Shown: positions 25,669 through 34,655 of the stretch, piece by piece
Position numbering within the stretch: the stretch's first letter is position 1
How the letters are laid out: each line of letters opens with the position of its first letter
Assembly (NCBI RefSeq): GCF_025999835.1
Contig: NZ_AP025628.1
Location: 186,001 to 250,000 of the forward strand
Source of the DNA: Caldinitratiruptor microaerophilus
Lineage (GTDB): Bacteria; Bacillota; Sulfobacillia; Symbiobacteriales; ZC4RG38
Length of the DNA stretch: 64,000 nt
Direction: 5' to 3'
Made by a program: the position numbers and the translations under genes
Notes under the pieces: generated by a model
The model's database searches: none
What the model saw: the letters and a program-made list of their open reading frames with translations, nothing else
What the model was told of the DNA's origin: nothing

Positions 25669-25804
25669 GCCGCTGAGGACGGTTCTCATCGCCGGAAGGG
25701 CCGCAGGAATCGGGAGCGGGGAGTCGAAGAAACAAAAAAGCCAAACGCGCGACTCGGGTTCTCCCTGGGCCTCCGGAGGCCCGGGAGACGAGGGGGCCGC
25801 CGCG

Positions 25805-26887
25805 ATGTTGGACGAGCGCCTCCTGCCATCCGCGCGCCCTGCCCCGGCGCACCGGTTGCGCGCGCTCTGGCGCGCCCGCGAGGCGTTCCTGGCCTCCGAG
25901 CCTGTCCGGCCGCCTGTCCGTCCCGTGGTCCTCGCCGCCTGGATGCGGTCTCGCCAGGCGGGGGTGGACCCGGCCCGCAAGGAGATCCCCCTCGTGCGAC
26001 CGGACGGCGGGGTGGCGGACGACCAGGCCGAGCGGCTCCTGCGCGCCGGCCGTCCCGTGGTCGCCACGGCCGGGGAACTGCTGCGCGGCACCGGGCACGG
26101 GGTCATCCTCGCCGACGCGCAGGGGGTCGTCCTCGCGGTGGCCGGCGACCGCCCGCTGGCCGCGGCGGCCGAGCGGGTCGGGTGTGTCCCCGGTGCCACC
26201 TGGGAGGAGCGCCTGGTGGGCAACAACGCGATCGGGACGAGCCTCCGGCTGGCGCGGCCCGTTCGCTTCGCCCACGCGGAGCACTTCTGCGAGGGGTGGG
26301 GGGACTGGACCTGCGCTGCGGTGCCCATCCGGTTGCCCGGCGAGGGGGCGGTCATCGGCAGCATCGACGTGAGCGGGTACCGGACCGGGGCGAGCCCCCG
26401 GGCGCTCGTGCTGGCCGCCCGGCTCGGCCGGGTGATCGAGAACCTGCTGGCCGGCCCCGGGTCCCGGGCGACCCCGCCGGGCGCGGCCGGGCCCCGCCGC
26501 CCGGAGGGCGGGAGCCTGCCGCCTTCCCGCCTCGTGGACGTGCCCGCGCCGCCGGGGCTCGTGATCCTGCGGCGGGGAGAACGGCGCCTGCTGGTGCGGG
26601 CCGACCAGGTCTACCTGTTCCGGGCGTCGGGCGGAGCGGTGTTCGCCCTGACCGACCAGGGGGAGTTTCCGGCGGAAGCGGACGGGCTCGTCACCCTGGA
26701 GGACCGCCTTGCCCCCTACGGCTTCTTCCGGACCGATCGGGCGCACCTGGTGAACCTGAACCGGGTGCGCGAGGTGCAGCCGATGTTCAACCGGACGCTG
26801 GTGCTCGTGCTCGGGAACCGGACGGCCACGGAGGTGCCGGTCTCCCGGCGCCGGGCGGCCGCCCTGCGGGAACTGCTGGGGCTGTGA
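25805..26887 (+). CDS. AcoR-type GAF sensor fused to a LytTR DNA-binding domain
   Basis: A 360-residue regulator. The first 220 residues match the sensory half of AcoR-type acetoin regulators: VVLAAWMRSRQAGVDP, a GAF domain with GVILADAQGVVLAV, then GNNAIGTSLRLARPV, AEHFCEGWGDWTCAAVPI and IGSIDVSG. AcoR would continue into a sigma54 AAA+ domain and a Fis helix. Here the remainder (about 250-358) is instead a LytTR domain, with GFFRTDRAHLVNLNRVREV and ATEVPVSRRR. The dehydrogenase operon it would control starts 148 bases downstream, behind three 21-bp-phased repeats. Start ATG 25805 follows GAGGGGG. Confidence 0.88.
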   Translation: MLDERLLPSARPAPAHRLRALWRAREAFLASEPVRPPVRPVVLAAWMRSRQAGVDPARKEIPLVRPDGGVADDQAERLLRAGRPVVATAGELLRGTGHGVILADAQGVVLAVAGDRPLAAAAERVGCVPGATWEERLVGNNAIGTSLRLARPVRFAHAEHFCEGWGDWTCAAVPIRLPGEGAVIGSIDVSGYRTGASPRALVLAARLGRVIENLLAGPGSRATPPGAAGPRRPEGGSLPPSRLVDVPAPPGLVILRRGERRLLVRADQVYLFRASGGAVFALTDQGEFPAEADGLVTLEDRLAPYGFFRTDRAHLVNLNRVREVQPMFNRTLVLVLGNRTATEVPVSRRRAAALRELLGL

Positions 26888-26902
26888 ACCGGGGACGGGG
26901 TG

Positions 26903-26953
26903 CCGCTCGTGACCCGATCCGTACCGCTCGTGGGCTGGCCGGGACCGCTCGTG
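26903..26953 (+). repeat. Three 9-bp direct repeats with exact 21-bp period (candidate LytTR operator)
   Basis: CCGCTCGTG occurs at 26903-26911, 26924-26932 and 26945-26953, each separated by 12 bases. LytTR-domain regulators such as AgrA bind pairs of about 9-bp direct repeats with 12-13-bp spacers. The array lies between the LytTR-type activator gene and the dehydrogenase operon it probably controls, and ends 9 bases before a TTGACT -35-like element at 26963. Confidence 0.75.
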
Positions 26954-26962
26954 TCCCGGCCT

Positions 26963-26968
26963 TTGACT
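26963..26968 (+). promoter_or_regulatory. -35 element of the dehydrogenase operon
   Basis: TTGACT, just downstream of the triple repeat. No good -10 is seen at 16-18 bases, which fits a promoter that needs an activator. TAGCGA at 26991 would need a 22-base spacer. Confidence 0.4.
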
Positions 26969-27035
26969 TGTCCCTGCCCCGGCGCGACGGTAGCGAGTGG
27001 GGAGAAATCGCCGACACAGGAGGGGAGTGCTGGGC

Positions 27036-28025
27036 ATGGCCGTGGATCGGACGACGCTTCTCACCATGTACCGGGACATGTGGACCATCCGCCTGTTCGA
27101 GGACGCCATGGCGGCCGCGTACCTGGAGGGCAAGCAGCCGGTCTTCAACATCGCCGCCGGGCCGGTCCCCGGGGAGATGCACCTGGCCGCCGGGCAGGAG
27201 CCGGTGGCGGTGGGGGTCTGCGCGCACCTGCGGCGCGAGGACGCCGTGGCGGGGACGCACCGGCCGCACCACTTCGCCATCGCCAAGGGCATGGACCTGC
27301 GGCGGATGGCCGCCGAGATCTTCGGCAAGGTCACCGGTCTGGGCCGCGGCAAGGGCGGCCACATGCACCTCTTCGATCCGGAGACGCACTTCGGCTGCGG
27401 CGGGATCGTGGGCGCGGGCATCCCGCACGCGGTGGGCGCTGCCCTGGCGTTCAAGAAGCAGGGCCGGGACAACGTGGCCGTCGCCTTCTTCGGCGACGGG
27501 GCGGCCAACCAGGGCGCCTTCCACGAGGGGCTCAACCTGGCGGCGCTGTGGAAGCTGCCCGTGATCTTCGTGGTCGAGGACAACGCCTGGGCGATCTCGG
27601 TGCCCAAGGCGAAGTCGACCGCCATCGCCTCCAACGCCGACCGGGCTGCCGCCTACGGGATCCCCGGCGTGTACGTGGGCGAGAACGACGCCCTGGCCGT
27701 GTACGAGGCGGCGGGCGAGGCCGTGGCCCGGGCGCGCCGCGGCGAGGGTCCGACCCTCCTGGAGGTCAAGACCGACCGCTACTACGGCCACTTCCAGGGC
27801 GACCCGGAGGTGTACCGGCCGAAGGACGAGGTGCCGCGCCTCAAGGCGAACGACCCGATCGACCGGCTCGGCCGCCGGATCCTCGAGACCGGCGCCGGCA
27901 CCCAGGCCGACCTGGACGCGGCCCGGGAGGAGGCCCGGGCGAAGGTCGACGACGCCTTCCGCTTCGCCCGGGAGAGCCCGTATCCGTCGCCCGAGGAAGC
28001 CCTGATGCACGTGTTCGCGGAGTAG
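27036..28025 (+). CDS. acoA: Acetoin/2-oxoacid dehydrogenase E1 alpha subunit
   Basis: Thiamine-diphosphate-dependent decarboxylase alpha chain, 329 residues. The ThDP-binding motif runs from FFGDGAANQGAFHEGLN through VIFVVEDN. Other family segments are GEMHLAAGQEPVAVG, THRPHHFAIAKGMD and KGGHMHLFDPETHFGCGGIVG. The HRPHHFAIAKG and MHLFD pattern resembles AcoA of acetoin dehydrogenase more than pyruvate dehydrogenase. ATG 27036 lies 12 bases after GGAGGGGAG. It is the first gene of acoABC, and the AcoR-type regulator upstream supports acetoin as substrate; 2-oxoacids cannot be excluded. Confidence 0.88.
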   Translation: MAVDRTTLLTMYRDMWTIRLFEDAMAAAYLEGKQPVFNIAAGPVPGEMHLAAGQEPVAVGVCAHLRREDAVAGTHRPHHFAIAKGMDLRRMAAEIFGKVTGLGRGKGGHMHLFDPETHFGCGGIVGAGIPHAVGAALAFKKQGRDNVAVAFFGDGAANQGAFHEGLNLAALWKLPVIFVVEDNAWAISVPKAKSTAIASNADRAAAYGIPGVYVGENDALAVYEAAGEAVARARRGEGPTLLEVKTDRYYGHFQGDPEVYRPKDEVPRLKANDPIDRLGRRILETGAGTQADLDAAREEARAKVDDAFRFARESPYPSPEEALMHVFAE

Positions 28026-28038
28026 GGGGGTGTCCGAC

Positions 28039-29055
28039 ATGGCGGTGGAGACTCGCCGGCTCACCATGGGCAAGGCGATCGCCGAGGCGATCGCGCAGGA
28101 GATGGAGCGCGACCCGCGCGTCTTCGTCATGGGCGAGGACGTCGGCGTGTACGGGGGCATCTTCGGCGCCACGCAGGGCCTCTACGAGAAGTTCGGCCCC
28201 GAGCGGGTCATGGACACCCCGATCTCGGAGACGGGCTTCATCGGCGCGGCGCTGGGCGCGGCGCTGGAGGGGATGCGGCCCATCGCCGAGCTGATGTTCG
28301 TCGACTTCTTCGGCGTGGCGATGGACCAGATCTACAACCACATCGCGAAGATCCACTACATGTCGGGCGGCGGGTTCAAGGTGCCCGTCGTCATCATGAC
28401 GGCGATCGGCGGCGGGTACAGCGACGCCGCCCAGCACTCCCAGTGCCTGTACGGGCTCTTCGCCCACGTGCCGGGGCTCAAGATCGTGGTGCCCTCGAAC
28501 GCGTACGATGCGAAGGGCCTCATGATCCAGGCCATCCGGGATGACAACCCGGTCATGTACTTCTTCCACAAAGGCCTGATGGGCCTGGGGTGGATGACCC
28601 CGCAGCCCTCGGCCATGTCCGAGGTACCCGAGGAGCCGTACACGATCCCCTTCGGCAAGGCGGACGTGAAGCGGCCGGGGCGGGACGTGACGGTCGTGAG
28701 CGTGGCGATGGGCGTGCACCGGGCCATGGAGGCGGCGGAGGTCCTCGCCCGGGACGGGATCGAGGTGGAGGTCCTCGACCTGCGCACGCTCGTGCCGCTC
28801 GACCGGGACGCCATCGTCGAGTCGGTGAAGAGGACCCACCGGCTCCTGGTGGTCGACGAGGACTACCTGAGCTACGGCATGTCCGGCGAGGTGGCGGCGA
28901 CGGTGGCGGAGCGGGCCCTCGACTACCTCGACGCGCCCGTGCGCCGCATCGCCGTGCCCGACGTGCCCATCCCGTACAGCCGCCCGCTGGAGCAGTTCGT
29001 GCTGCCGAGCGCCGACAAGATCGTCGCCGCGGTGCGGGAGATGCTGGGCGAATAA
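28039..29055 (+). CDS. acoB: Acetoin/2-oxoacid dehydrogenase E1 beta subunit
   Basis: A 338-residue beta chain with the transketolase pyrimidine-binding fold. Key segments are VFVMGEDVGVYGGIFGAT, DTPISETGFIGAALGAALEG, ELMFVDFFGVAMDQI, and the C-terminal EVLDLRTLVPLDRDAIVESV. It pairs with the alpha chain to form the alpha2beta2 E1. ATG 28039 has GGGGGG nine bases upstream; a GTG at 28030 is an alternative. It sits 13 bases after acoA. Confidence 0.92.
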   Translation: MAVETRRLTMGKAIAEAIAQEMERDPRVFVMGEDVGVYGGIFGATQGLYEKFGPERVMDTPISETGFIGAALGAALEGMRPIAELMFVDFFGVAMDQIYNHIAKIHYMSGGGFKVPVVIMTAIGGGYSDAAQHSQCLYGLFAHVPGLKIVVPSNAYDAKGLMIQAIRDDNPVMYFFHKGLMGLGWMTPQPSAMSEVPEEPYTIPFGKADVKRPGRDVTVVSVAMGVHRAMEAAEVLARDGIEVEVLDLRTLVPLDRDAIVESVKRTHRLLVVDEDYLSYGMSGEVAATVAERALDYLDAPVRRIAVPDVPIPYSRPLEQFVLPSADKIVAAVREMLGE

Positions 29056-29071
29056 TTCGAGGTGGAACGCG

Positions 29072-30310
29072 TTGCCGTACGAGTTCCGGCTCCCTCTTGA
29101 CATCGCAGGTCCCGACGCAGAAGGCTTCGTGGTGAACTGGTTCAAGGCGGAGGGGGAAGCCGTCCGCGCCGGCGAGCTGCTCCTGGAGGTCCAGTTCGAC
29201 AAGGTCGCCACGGAGGTGGCCGCGCCGAGGGACGGTGTCCTCGCACGCATCCGGGTCCCGGCCGGGCAGCCGGTCCGCCCCGGCGACGTCGTGTGCGAGA
29301 TCGCGGAGCGGCCGGGAGCCCCCGCGGAGGTCTCCGCCGGGGCGGGGTCCGCCGCCGCCCCGGCGGCCGCGGGCGGCCCGACCGGGGCCACCGGCGCTGC
29401 CCCGGCGGCCCCGGTCTCGCCGGCGGCGCGCCGCCTGGCGAAGGAGCTGGGCGTCGACCTGTCCCGGGTCCAGGGGAGCGGCCCGGGTGGCCGGATCACC
29501 GAGGCCGACGTGCGCCGCGCCGCGGAGGCGGCAGGCGCGCCTGCCGGGCCCGGCCCTGCCGGCGGACCGGCTGCGCCCGCCGGGACCGCCGCGGCCGCCG
29601 GCCAGCGCCCCGTGCCGATCGCCGGCGTACAGGGCCGCTGGGAGCCGCTCCCGCCGGCCCAGCGCGTCCTGGCGTCCCGGATGGCCCAGAGCATGCGGGA
29701 GGCGCCGCAGCTCACCCTGGAGCGGCAGGCCGACGTGACAGCGCTCGTCCGCCGCCGGGAGGCGCTGCGGGAGCAGGGCTCCCGGGTCACCCTGACCGAC
29801 CTCCTGCACCGCGCCGTGGCCCTCGCCCTGCGGGAGCATCCCCGTCTCCAGGCCGTCTGGCAGGAGGACGCCCTGTTCGTGCCCGAGGCGATCAACCTGG
29901 GCGTGGCCGTGGCGGACGGCGACCTCCTCGTGGTGCCGGTCATCCGGGGGGCGGATCGCCTGAGCCTGGAGGAGCTGGCGGCCGAGCGGGAGCGACTGGT
30001 GGCGGCCGCGCGGGCAGGCACCCTGACCGCACGGGACCTGGAGGGCGGCACGTTCACCGTCACGAACCTGGGAGGCTACGGCATCGACTTCTTCACGCCC
30101 ATCCTGAACCCGCCCCAGAGCGCGATCCTCGGGGTGGGGCGGGTGGCGGACGCCCTCGCCCTGGAGGGTGAGCGCGTGGTCGCCCGCAAGCTGCTGACGC
30201 TGAGCCTCACCATCGACCACCGCGTTGTCAACGGGGCGCCGGCGGCGCTGTTCCTGGACCGGCTCGCCGGGCTCCTCGCGGAGCCGGAAGCCTGGGCGAC
30301 CGTTTCCTGA
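29072..30310 (+). CDS. acoC: Dihydrolipoamide acyltransferase E2 component
   Basis: A 412-residue E2. The single lipoyl domain (about 1-80) carries the lipoyl lysine in VQFDKVATEV. An Ala/Pro/Gly linker leads to a peripheral-subunit-binding domain (about 115-150: SPAARRLAKELGVDL, GSGPGGRITEADV). A second linker leads to the acyltransferase core (about 190-410). The active-site motif reads DHRVVNG, where most family members have DHRxxDG; the catalytic His is kept. TTG start at 29072 with GAGGTGG upstream. No E3 gene follows; E3 must be encoded elsewhere. A strong hairpin ends the operon. Confidence 0.9.
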   Translation: MPYEFRLPLDIAGPDAEGFVVNWFKAEGEAVRAGELLLEVQFDKVATEVAAPRDGVLARIRVPAGQPVRPGDVVCEIAERPGAPAEVSAGAGSAAAPAAAGGPTGATGAAPAAPVSPAARRLAKELGVDLSRVQGSGPGGRITEADVRRAAEAAGAPAGPGPAGGPAAPAGTAAAAGQRPVPIAGVQGRWEPLPPAQRVLASRMAQSMREAPQLTLERQADVTALVRRREALREQGSRVTLTDLLHRAVALALREHPRLQAVWQEDALFVPEAINLGVAVADGDLLVVPVIRGADRLSLEELAAERERLVAAARAGTLTARDLEGGTFTVTNLGGYGIDFFTPILNPPQSAILGVGRVADALALEGERVVARKLLTLSLTIDHRVVNGAPAALFLDRLAGLLAEPEAWATVS

Positions 30311-30352
30311 GCCCGCGCCCGGCCCGCGCCGGCCGTCGACTCCGCGCTTCGA

Positions 30353-30391
30353 AGCCCCTGGGGCCCAGCCGCCGGCTGGGCCCCAGGGGCT
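30353..30391. terminator. Strong hairpin terminator after acoC
   Basis: A perfect 18-bp stem, left arm 30353-30370 and right arm 30374-30391, with loop GCC. It is followed by TGTGGG rather than a T-run and is the longest perfect inverted repeat noted in the window. Confidence 0.7.
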
Positions 30392-30477
30392 TGTGGGTGG
30401 AATACCTCCGGCCGGCAGGAGGGGGCACCCGTCCGGAGCGAATCGTATCTGGCGTGAACGCCCGGGAGGTTGACAGG

Positions 30478-32478
30478 ATGGCGACGGTGGAGCTTCTCGT
30501 GGGCCCGACGGGCTCCGGGAAGACCACCCGCCTGGCCCGGCACTGTCGTGCCCTGCGGGATGCGGGGGAGCGGCCGGACGGGATCCTGGTCCTGGTCCCG
30601 GACGGGCGCCGGCAGGCGGCCTGGCGGGAGCACCTCGGCACCCCTGTCCCGGCCGTTCAGTCCCTCTACGGGTTCATGGCCGCGGAGGTGCGCCTCTTCT
30701 GGCCCCTGCTGGCGCCGGAGCCGGAGCACGCCGGCGCCCTCGAGCCCCTGGTGGTCGACGGCGACGTCACCGCGCACCTGTTGCGGACGCTCCTCGTCCA
30801 CCGCCGGGCTACCGGCCCGCTGGCCTACGCGCGGGCGAGCGACCGCCGGCTGGCCTTCCAGCTGGAGGCGCTGCTGTGGGCAGCTACGTCCGCCGGCATG
30901 GACCTGCCGGCGGCCGCCGAGCGGCTGGCCTCGGCCGGGACGGCCGACCCCCAGGTGCTGACGCAGGCCCGGGACATCCTGGACGCGTACCGGCAGTGCC
31001 TGCAGGCCGCCGGGGCTGCCGACTTCCCGCTGGTGACCGAGCTGTACGTGCGCCGGCTCTTCCCGCTTCCCGCGTACCGGGCGCACCTGCGGGAACGTGC
31101 CCGGCACGTGGTGGTGGACGACCTCCACGAGGCCCCGCCGGTCCTCCACGACGTGATCGCTGCACTGGCCGGGGAGGCGCGCAGCGCCGTCCTGGCTGCC
31201 GGCGCGGACGGCGGCCGTCCGGGGCGCACGTGGGATGCCGTGACGGCCCTCCAGGCCCGCCTTGGTGGCGACGTCCGGGTCACCCTCCTCACCGGCTGCT
31301 ACACGGGGTCCCCGGCCGCCGCCCGGACGGCCGCGGCCCTCGCGGCCCGCCTGCGTCCCGGCGACCCCGCCACGGCTGCGGCGGAAACCCCTCCGGGGCC
31401 GCTCCTCCCCATCCGCCGCCTGCACGCCGAGTTCCGGCCCGAGATGCTGCGGCTCCTCGGCCAGGCGGTCCGGGAGCACATGGACGCCGGGGTGTCGCCG
31501 GGGGACATCGCCGTGCTCTCCCCGTGGCCCGACGCCGCACTCCGGGAGGCGATCCGTGAGGCCGGAGCGCCCGTGCTGGACCTGAGCCCCTCGCCCCTCG
31601 CCGCCCAGCCCTGCGTGCGCGCGCTCCTCGCCCTGGTGGCCCTGGCCAGACCCGGCGCGCTGCCCGGGGCGGGGCATGACCTCCTGCGCGACGGCCTGGG
31701 CTGGCTCCTGGGACTCGACCCCGTCCGGAGCTCCGCGCTGGCGGCTGCGGTGGGCGGAGGGGCCAGCAGCGCGCCCGACCCGGCCCTCCTGCACCGGGTG
31801 GGGTTCCTGGCCGGCGAGCGGTGGGAGCGGGTCCGCGGCTGGCTGCAGAGCGTGGGGGAGGGGTCTCAGCCGGGCCCCGCCGACCTCCTCGCCCGGGCGG
31901 TGGCCGAGGCCATCGCCCCCCTCACCCGGCAGGCCGCGGCCCTGGAGCCCTGCGCCAGGGCGGTCGAGATCGCCCGCCAGGTCGAGCGGATCACCACGAG
32001 CCCCGCCTACCCGGAGCCCGGACGCGACCCGCTCAGCGCCGCCCTGGAGGCCGTCCTCCACGGGCGCTGGGACCCCGGCGCCGCCCCTCGCCGGGCATCC
32101 CGGGCGGCCGGTCGCCGGGACGCCGTCGTGCTCACGACCCCGTGGCGCTTCCTCGCCCAGGGGCTGGCGGCGCGGGTGCAGGTGTGGGCGGACGTGACGG
32201 CCCCCGGCTGGCTTCCCAGCGGCGCCGGCCCCCTCGCCAACCCCCACGTCCTGGCCCCCGGCTGGCCGGAAGGGGCCGTCTGGACCGACGCGCACGGCGC
32301 GGCGGCGCGGCGGGACGCCGCGGCAGGCACCGTGTCGGCGCTCCTCCGCCGCTGCCGCGAGGCGCTGGTCGTCGGCTCGTCCGCCGTGGACGCCGCCGGC
32401 CACGACAGCCCCGGCGGCCTGCTGCCGCTGCTGGATGAGGCCATGGCCGGGGCTGCGGCGGGGGGTGCGGCCCCGTGA
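30478..32478 (+). CDS. AddB/SF1 helicase-like protein (P-loop, probable partner of a helicase-nuclease complex)
   Basis: A 666-residue protein with Walker A GPTGSGKTT (residues 9-17) and a Walker B-like VVVDDLHEA (about 212-219). The layout resembles the N-terminal, largely non-motor half of AddB/RecC-type proteins. No clear motif V/VI follows (the C-terminal half is Ala/Arg-rich), so helicase activity may be lost. ATG 30478 is preceded by GGGAGG. Its stop overlaps the GTG of the next helicase (GTGA at 32475). Assignment rests on the P-loop, size and neighbours; exact orthology is uncertain. Confidence 0.65.
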   Translation: MATVELLVGPTGSGKTTRLARHCRALRDAGERPDGILVLVPDGRRQAAWREHLGTPVPAVQSLYGFMAAEVRLFWPLLAPEPEHAGALEPLVVDGDVTAHLLRTLLVHRRATGPLAYARASDRRLAFQLEALLWAATSAGMDLPAAAERLASAGTADPQVLTQARDILDAYRQCLQAAGAADFPLVTELYVRRLFPLPAYRAHLRERARHVVVDDLHEAPPVLHDVIAALAGEARSAVLAAGADGGRPGRTWDAVTALQARLGGDVRVTLLTGCYTGSPAAARTAAALAARLRPGDPATAAAETPPGPLLPIRRLHAEFRPEMLRLLGQAVREHMDAGVSPGDIAVLSPWPDAALREAIREAGAPVLDLSPSPLAAQPCVRALLALVALARPGALPGAGHDLLRDGLGWLLGLDPVRSSALAAAVGGGASSAPDPALLHRVGFLAGERWERVRGWLQSVGEGSQPGPADLLARAVAEAIAPLTRQAAALEPCARAVEIARQVERITTSPAYPEPGRDPLSAALEAVLHGRWDPGAAPRRASRAAGRRDAVVLTTPWRFLAQGLAARVQVWADVTAPGWLPSGAGPLANPHVLAPGWPEGAVWTDAHGAAARRDAAAGTVSALLRRCREALVVGSSAVDAAGHDSPGGLLPLLDEAMAGAAAGGAAP

Positions 32479-34655
32479 CCCCGCGCCCGGACCAGGCGGC
32501 CGTCCTGGGGTACGAAGGAGGCTACCTGGCGGTCTCCGCCGTGCCCGGCGCCGGCAAGACCCACGTCCTGGCCCGCCTGGCGGCGAATCTCATCGCCTCC
32601 GGCCGGCCCGCCCCGGGCCAGGTCCTGGTCGTCACCTACACGAACGCCGCGGTGGGGAACTTCCGGGCCCGCATCGGCCGCTTCCTGACCGAGCTCCGGC
32701 TCCCCCCGGGCGAGGGGTATGACGTGCGAACCCTGCACTCGCTGGCGCTGGCCATCGTCCGGGAGCGGCCCGAGCGGCTCGGCGTTCCCGACCCGCCCCC
32801 GGTGCTGGGGGACATGCAGCGCGACCGGCTCGTCGCCCGGATCACCCGCCAGTGGCTGCGCCACCACGCCGCGCGGTGCGAAGGGGTCTTCCGGGAGGAC
32901 CTGCGGCCACAGGTCCGGGCACGGGCCGAGGAGGACTGGGAGAAGGCCCTGCGGCGGGTGTTCGCCGCCATGTTCAGCCGGTTCAAGGCGCAGGGGCTGG
33001 AGCCGGCAGAGGCCGACCGGCTCACCCGTTCCCTCCCTGCCGGGAGCCTGGTCCGCTGGGCGGCCGAAGCCTACCACCTGTACGAGCGCGAGCTGGCCGG
33101 GCAGAACCTCCTCGATTACGACGACCTGGTGCGCGGGGCCCGGGCCCTCCTGGCGGAGGACCCGGACCTCGCCCGCCGTCTGCGCCGGCGCTGGACGTTC
33201 ATCCTCGAAGACGAGGCTCAGGACAGCACCCCTGCGCAGGAGGCGATCCTGGAGGCCCTGGCCGGTCCGGGTGGCAACCTCGTGCGGGTGGGCGACCCGA
33301 ACCAGGCGATCATGGGCACGTTCACCGCCGCCGACCCGAACGGCTTCCGGCGCTTCTGCGCCCGTTCCGACGTGCGGCATCGGACCCTCGTCCACGCCGG
33401 CCGGAGCAGCGTCCAGGTGATCGCCGCCGCCAACCGGCTCGTGGCCTGGGCGACGGAAGAGGCCCCGGACCCTGCAGCCCGGTCGGCCCTCGTGCGGCAG
33501 GAGATCCGCCCGGTTCCCCCCGGCGACCCCCAGCCCAACCCGGCAGCGGCTCCCCGGGGGCTCCAGATCGTCGAGAGCCGCACCCTGGACGACGAGCTGC
33601 GCCGCCTCGCCCGGTGGGCCGCCCGCGGGGTGCGCGAGGCGCCCGGAGAAACCCTGGCCGTCCTCCTGCCGACGAACGAGCTGGTGCAGGCCTTCGCCCG
33701 GCGGGTCCGGGAGGAGGGCGTCCGGGCGGTGGAGCTGCGGCGGGCGGAGCCGGAGGACGGCGACGTGCTCGACCGGCTCACGCCCGTGGTCGAGTTCCTG
33801 GCGCGGCCCGACGACCCGGCCCTGCTGGGGCCGGCCCTGGCGGCGCTCGCAGGCCCGGCGGCCGTGGCGCCGGCGGCCCCGCCCGACCTGCGCCCGGAGG
33901 AACTGTTCTTCCCCCTCGAGAGCCCCCGGCCCTTGCACGACCTCAGAGCCTTCTACGGTGACGCCGCCGAGGTGCTCCGGCCGGCGGCGGAGCGGCTGCG
34001 GGCCCTCCTCGCCGACCCGCCGGGCCGCCCCGATGCCTGGCTCCTCGCTGCCGCGCGGGCGCTGGGCCTCGAGGGGGCCGACGCGGCCGCCGCCCACCTC
34101 CTGGCGGCGCGCGCGGCCGTCTGGCTGGAGGAGCGCCCCCTGGCCGGACCCGGCGACGTGGCGCGCTGGCTGCGCGAAAGCGGCGAGGAGCTGCGCCGTC
34201 TGGTCGCTCCCCTGCGCGACCGCCGTGGCTTTGCGGCGGAGCCCGGGGTCGTGTACGCGGTCACCGCCCACTCGGCAAAGGGGCTCGAGTGGGACGCGGT
34301 GGCGGTCGCCTGCGTGACCGAGCACCACTACCCGGCCACCGTGGACGCCGCCTCCCGGGAGCGGTGGTACCTGCGCGAAGGCTTCGCCGACCCGGAGGCG
34401 GCGGCGCTGGCCGGCTGGCAGGCCCTGACGGGGGACGCCCCCGCCGGGGGGTCCCGGACCGGCCGGGAGGAGTTCGTGGCCGAGCGCCTGCGCCTGCTGT
34501 ACGTGGCGATTACCCGCGCGCGCCGCCGCCTGGTCCTGAGCTACCACACCACCCGCCGCCAGGGCGGGCGCGACGTGCCCGTCCGGCCCTCTCCCGCCCT
34601 GGAGGCGCTGCGGTCCCTCGTGGAGGCGATGCCCGGTGCCGGCGCTACCCGCTGA
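32475..34655 (+). CDS. UvrD/PcrA-like SF1A DNA helicase
   Basis: A 726-residue ATP-dependent helicase. Motifs in order: Q motif MTPRPDQAAVL, I AVPGAGKTHVLAR, Ia VVTYTNAAV, II ILEDEAQDSTPAQE, III VGDPNQAIMGTF, V VTAHSAKGLEWDAVAV, VI LLYVAITRARRRLVLS. It has no nuclease domain; that activity is supplied by the following gene, which overlaps by 20 bases. Start is GTG 32475, inside the preceding stop. In AddA the helicase and nuclease are fused; here they are separate. Confidence 0.9.
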   Translation: MTPRPDQAAVLGYEGGYLAVSAVPGAGKTHVLARLAANLIASGRPAPGQVLVVTYTNAAVGNFRARIGRFLTELRLPPGEGYDVRTLHSLALAIVRERPERLGVPDPPPVLGDMQRDRLVARITRQWLRHHAARCEGVFREDLRPQVRARAEEDWEKALRRVFAAMFSRFKAQGLEPAEADRLTRSLPAGSLVRWAAEAYHLYERELAGQNLLDYDDLVRGARALLAEDPDLARRLRRRWTFILEDEAQDSTPAQEAILEALAGPGGNLVRVGDPNQAIMGTFTAADPNGFRRFCARSDVRHRTLVHAGRSSVQVIAAANRLVAWATEEAPDPAARSALVRQEIRPVPPGDPQPNPAAAPRGLQIVESRTLDDELRRLARWAARGVREAPGETLAVLLPTNELVQAFARRVREEGVRAVELRRAEPEDGDVLDRLTPVVEFLARPDDPALLGPALAALAGPAAVAPAAPPDLRPEELFFPLESPRPLHDLRAFYGDAAEVLRPAAERLRALLADPPGRPDAWLLAAARALGLEGADAAAAHLLAARAAVWLEERPLAGPGDVARWLRESGEELRRLVAPLRDRRGFAAEPGVVYAVTAHSAKGLEWDAVAVACVTEHHYPATVDAASRERWYLREGFADPEAAALAGWQALTGDAPAGGSRTGREEFVAERLRLLYVAITRARRRLVLSYHTTRRQGGRDVPVRPSPALEALRSLVEAMPGAGATR

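Noticed and set aside
25761-25787. Hairpin before the acoR-type gene as a riboswitch or terminator
   Set aside because: The arms CTCCC-T-GGGCCTCC and GGAGGCCCGGGAG can pair, but there is almost no loop and no T-run, and no known leader class matches.
23380-26364. Long minus-strand open frame across pdp, the crp-type gene and the acoR-type gene
   Set aside because: It runs antisense or out of frame to three well-supported genes and shows no recognisable fold.
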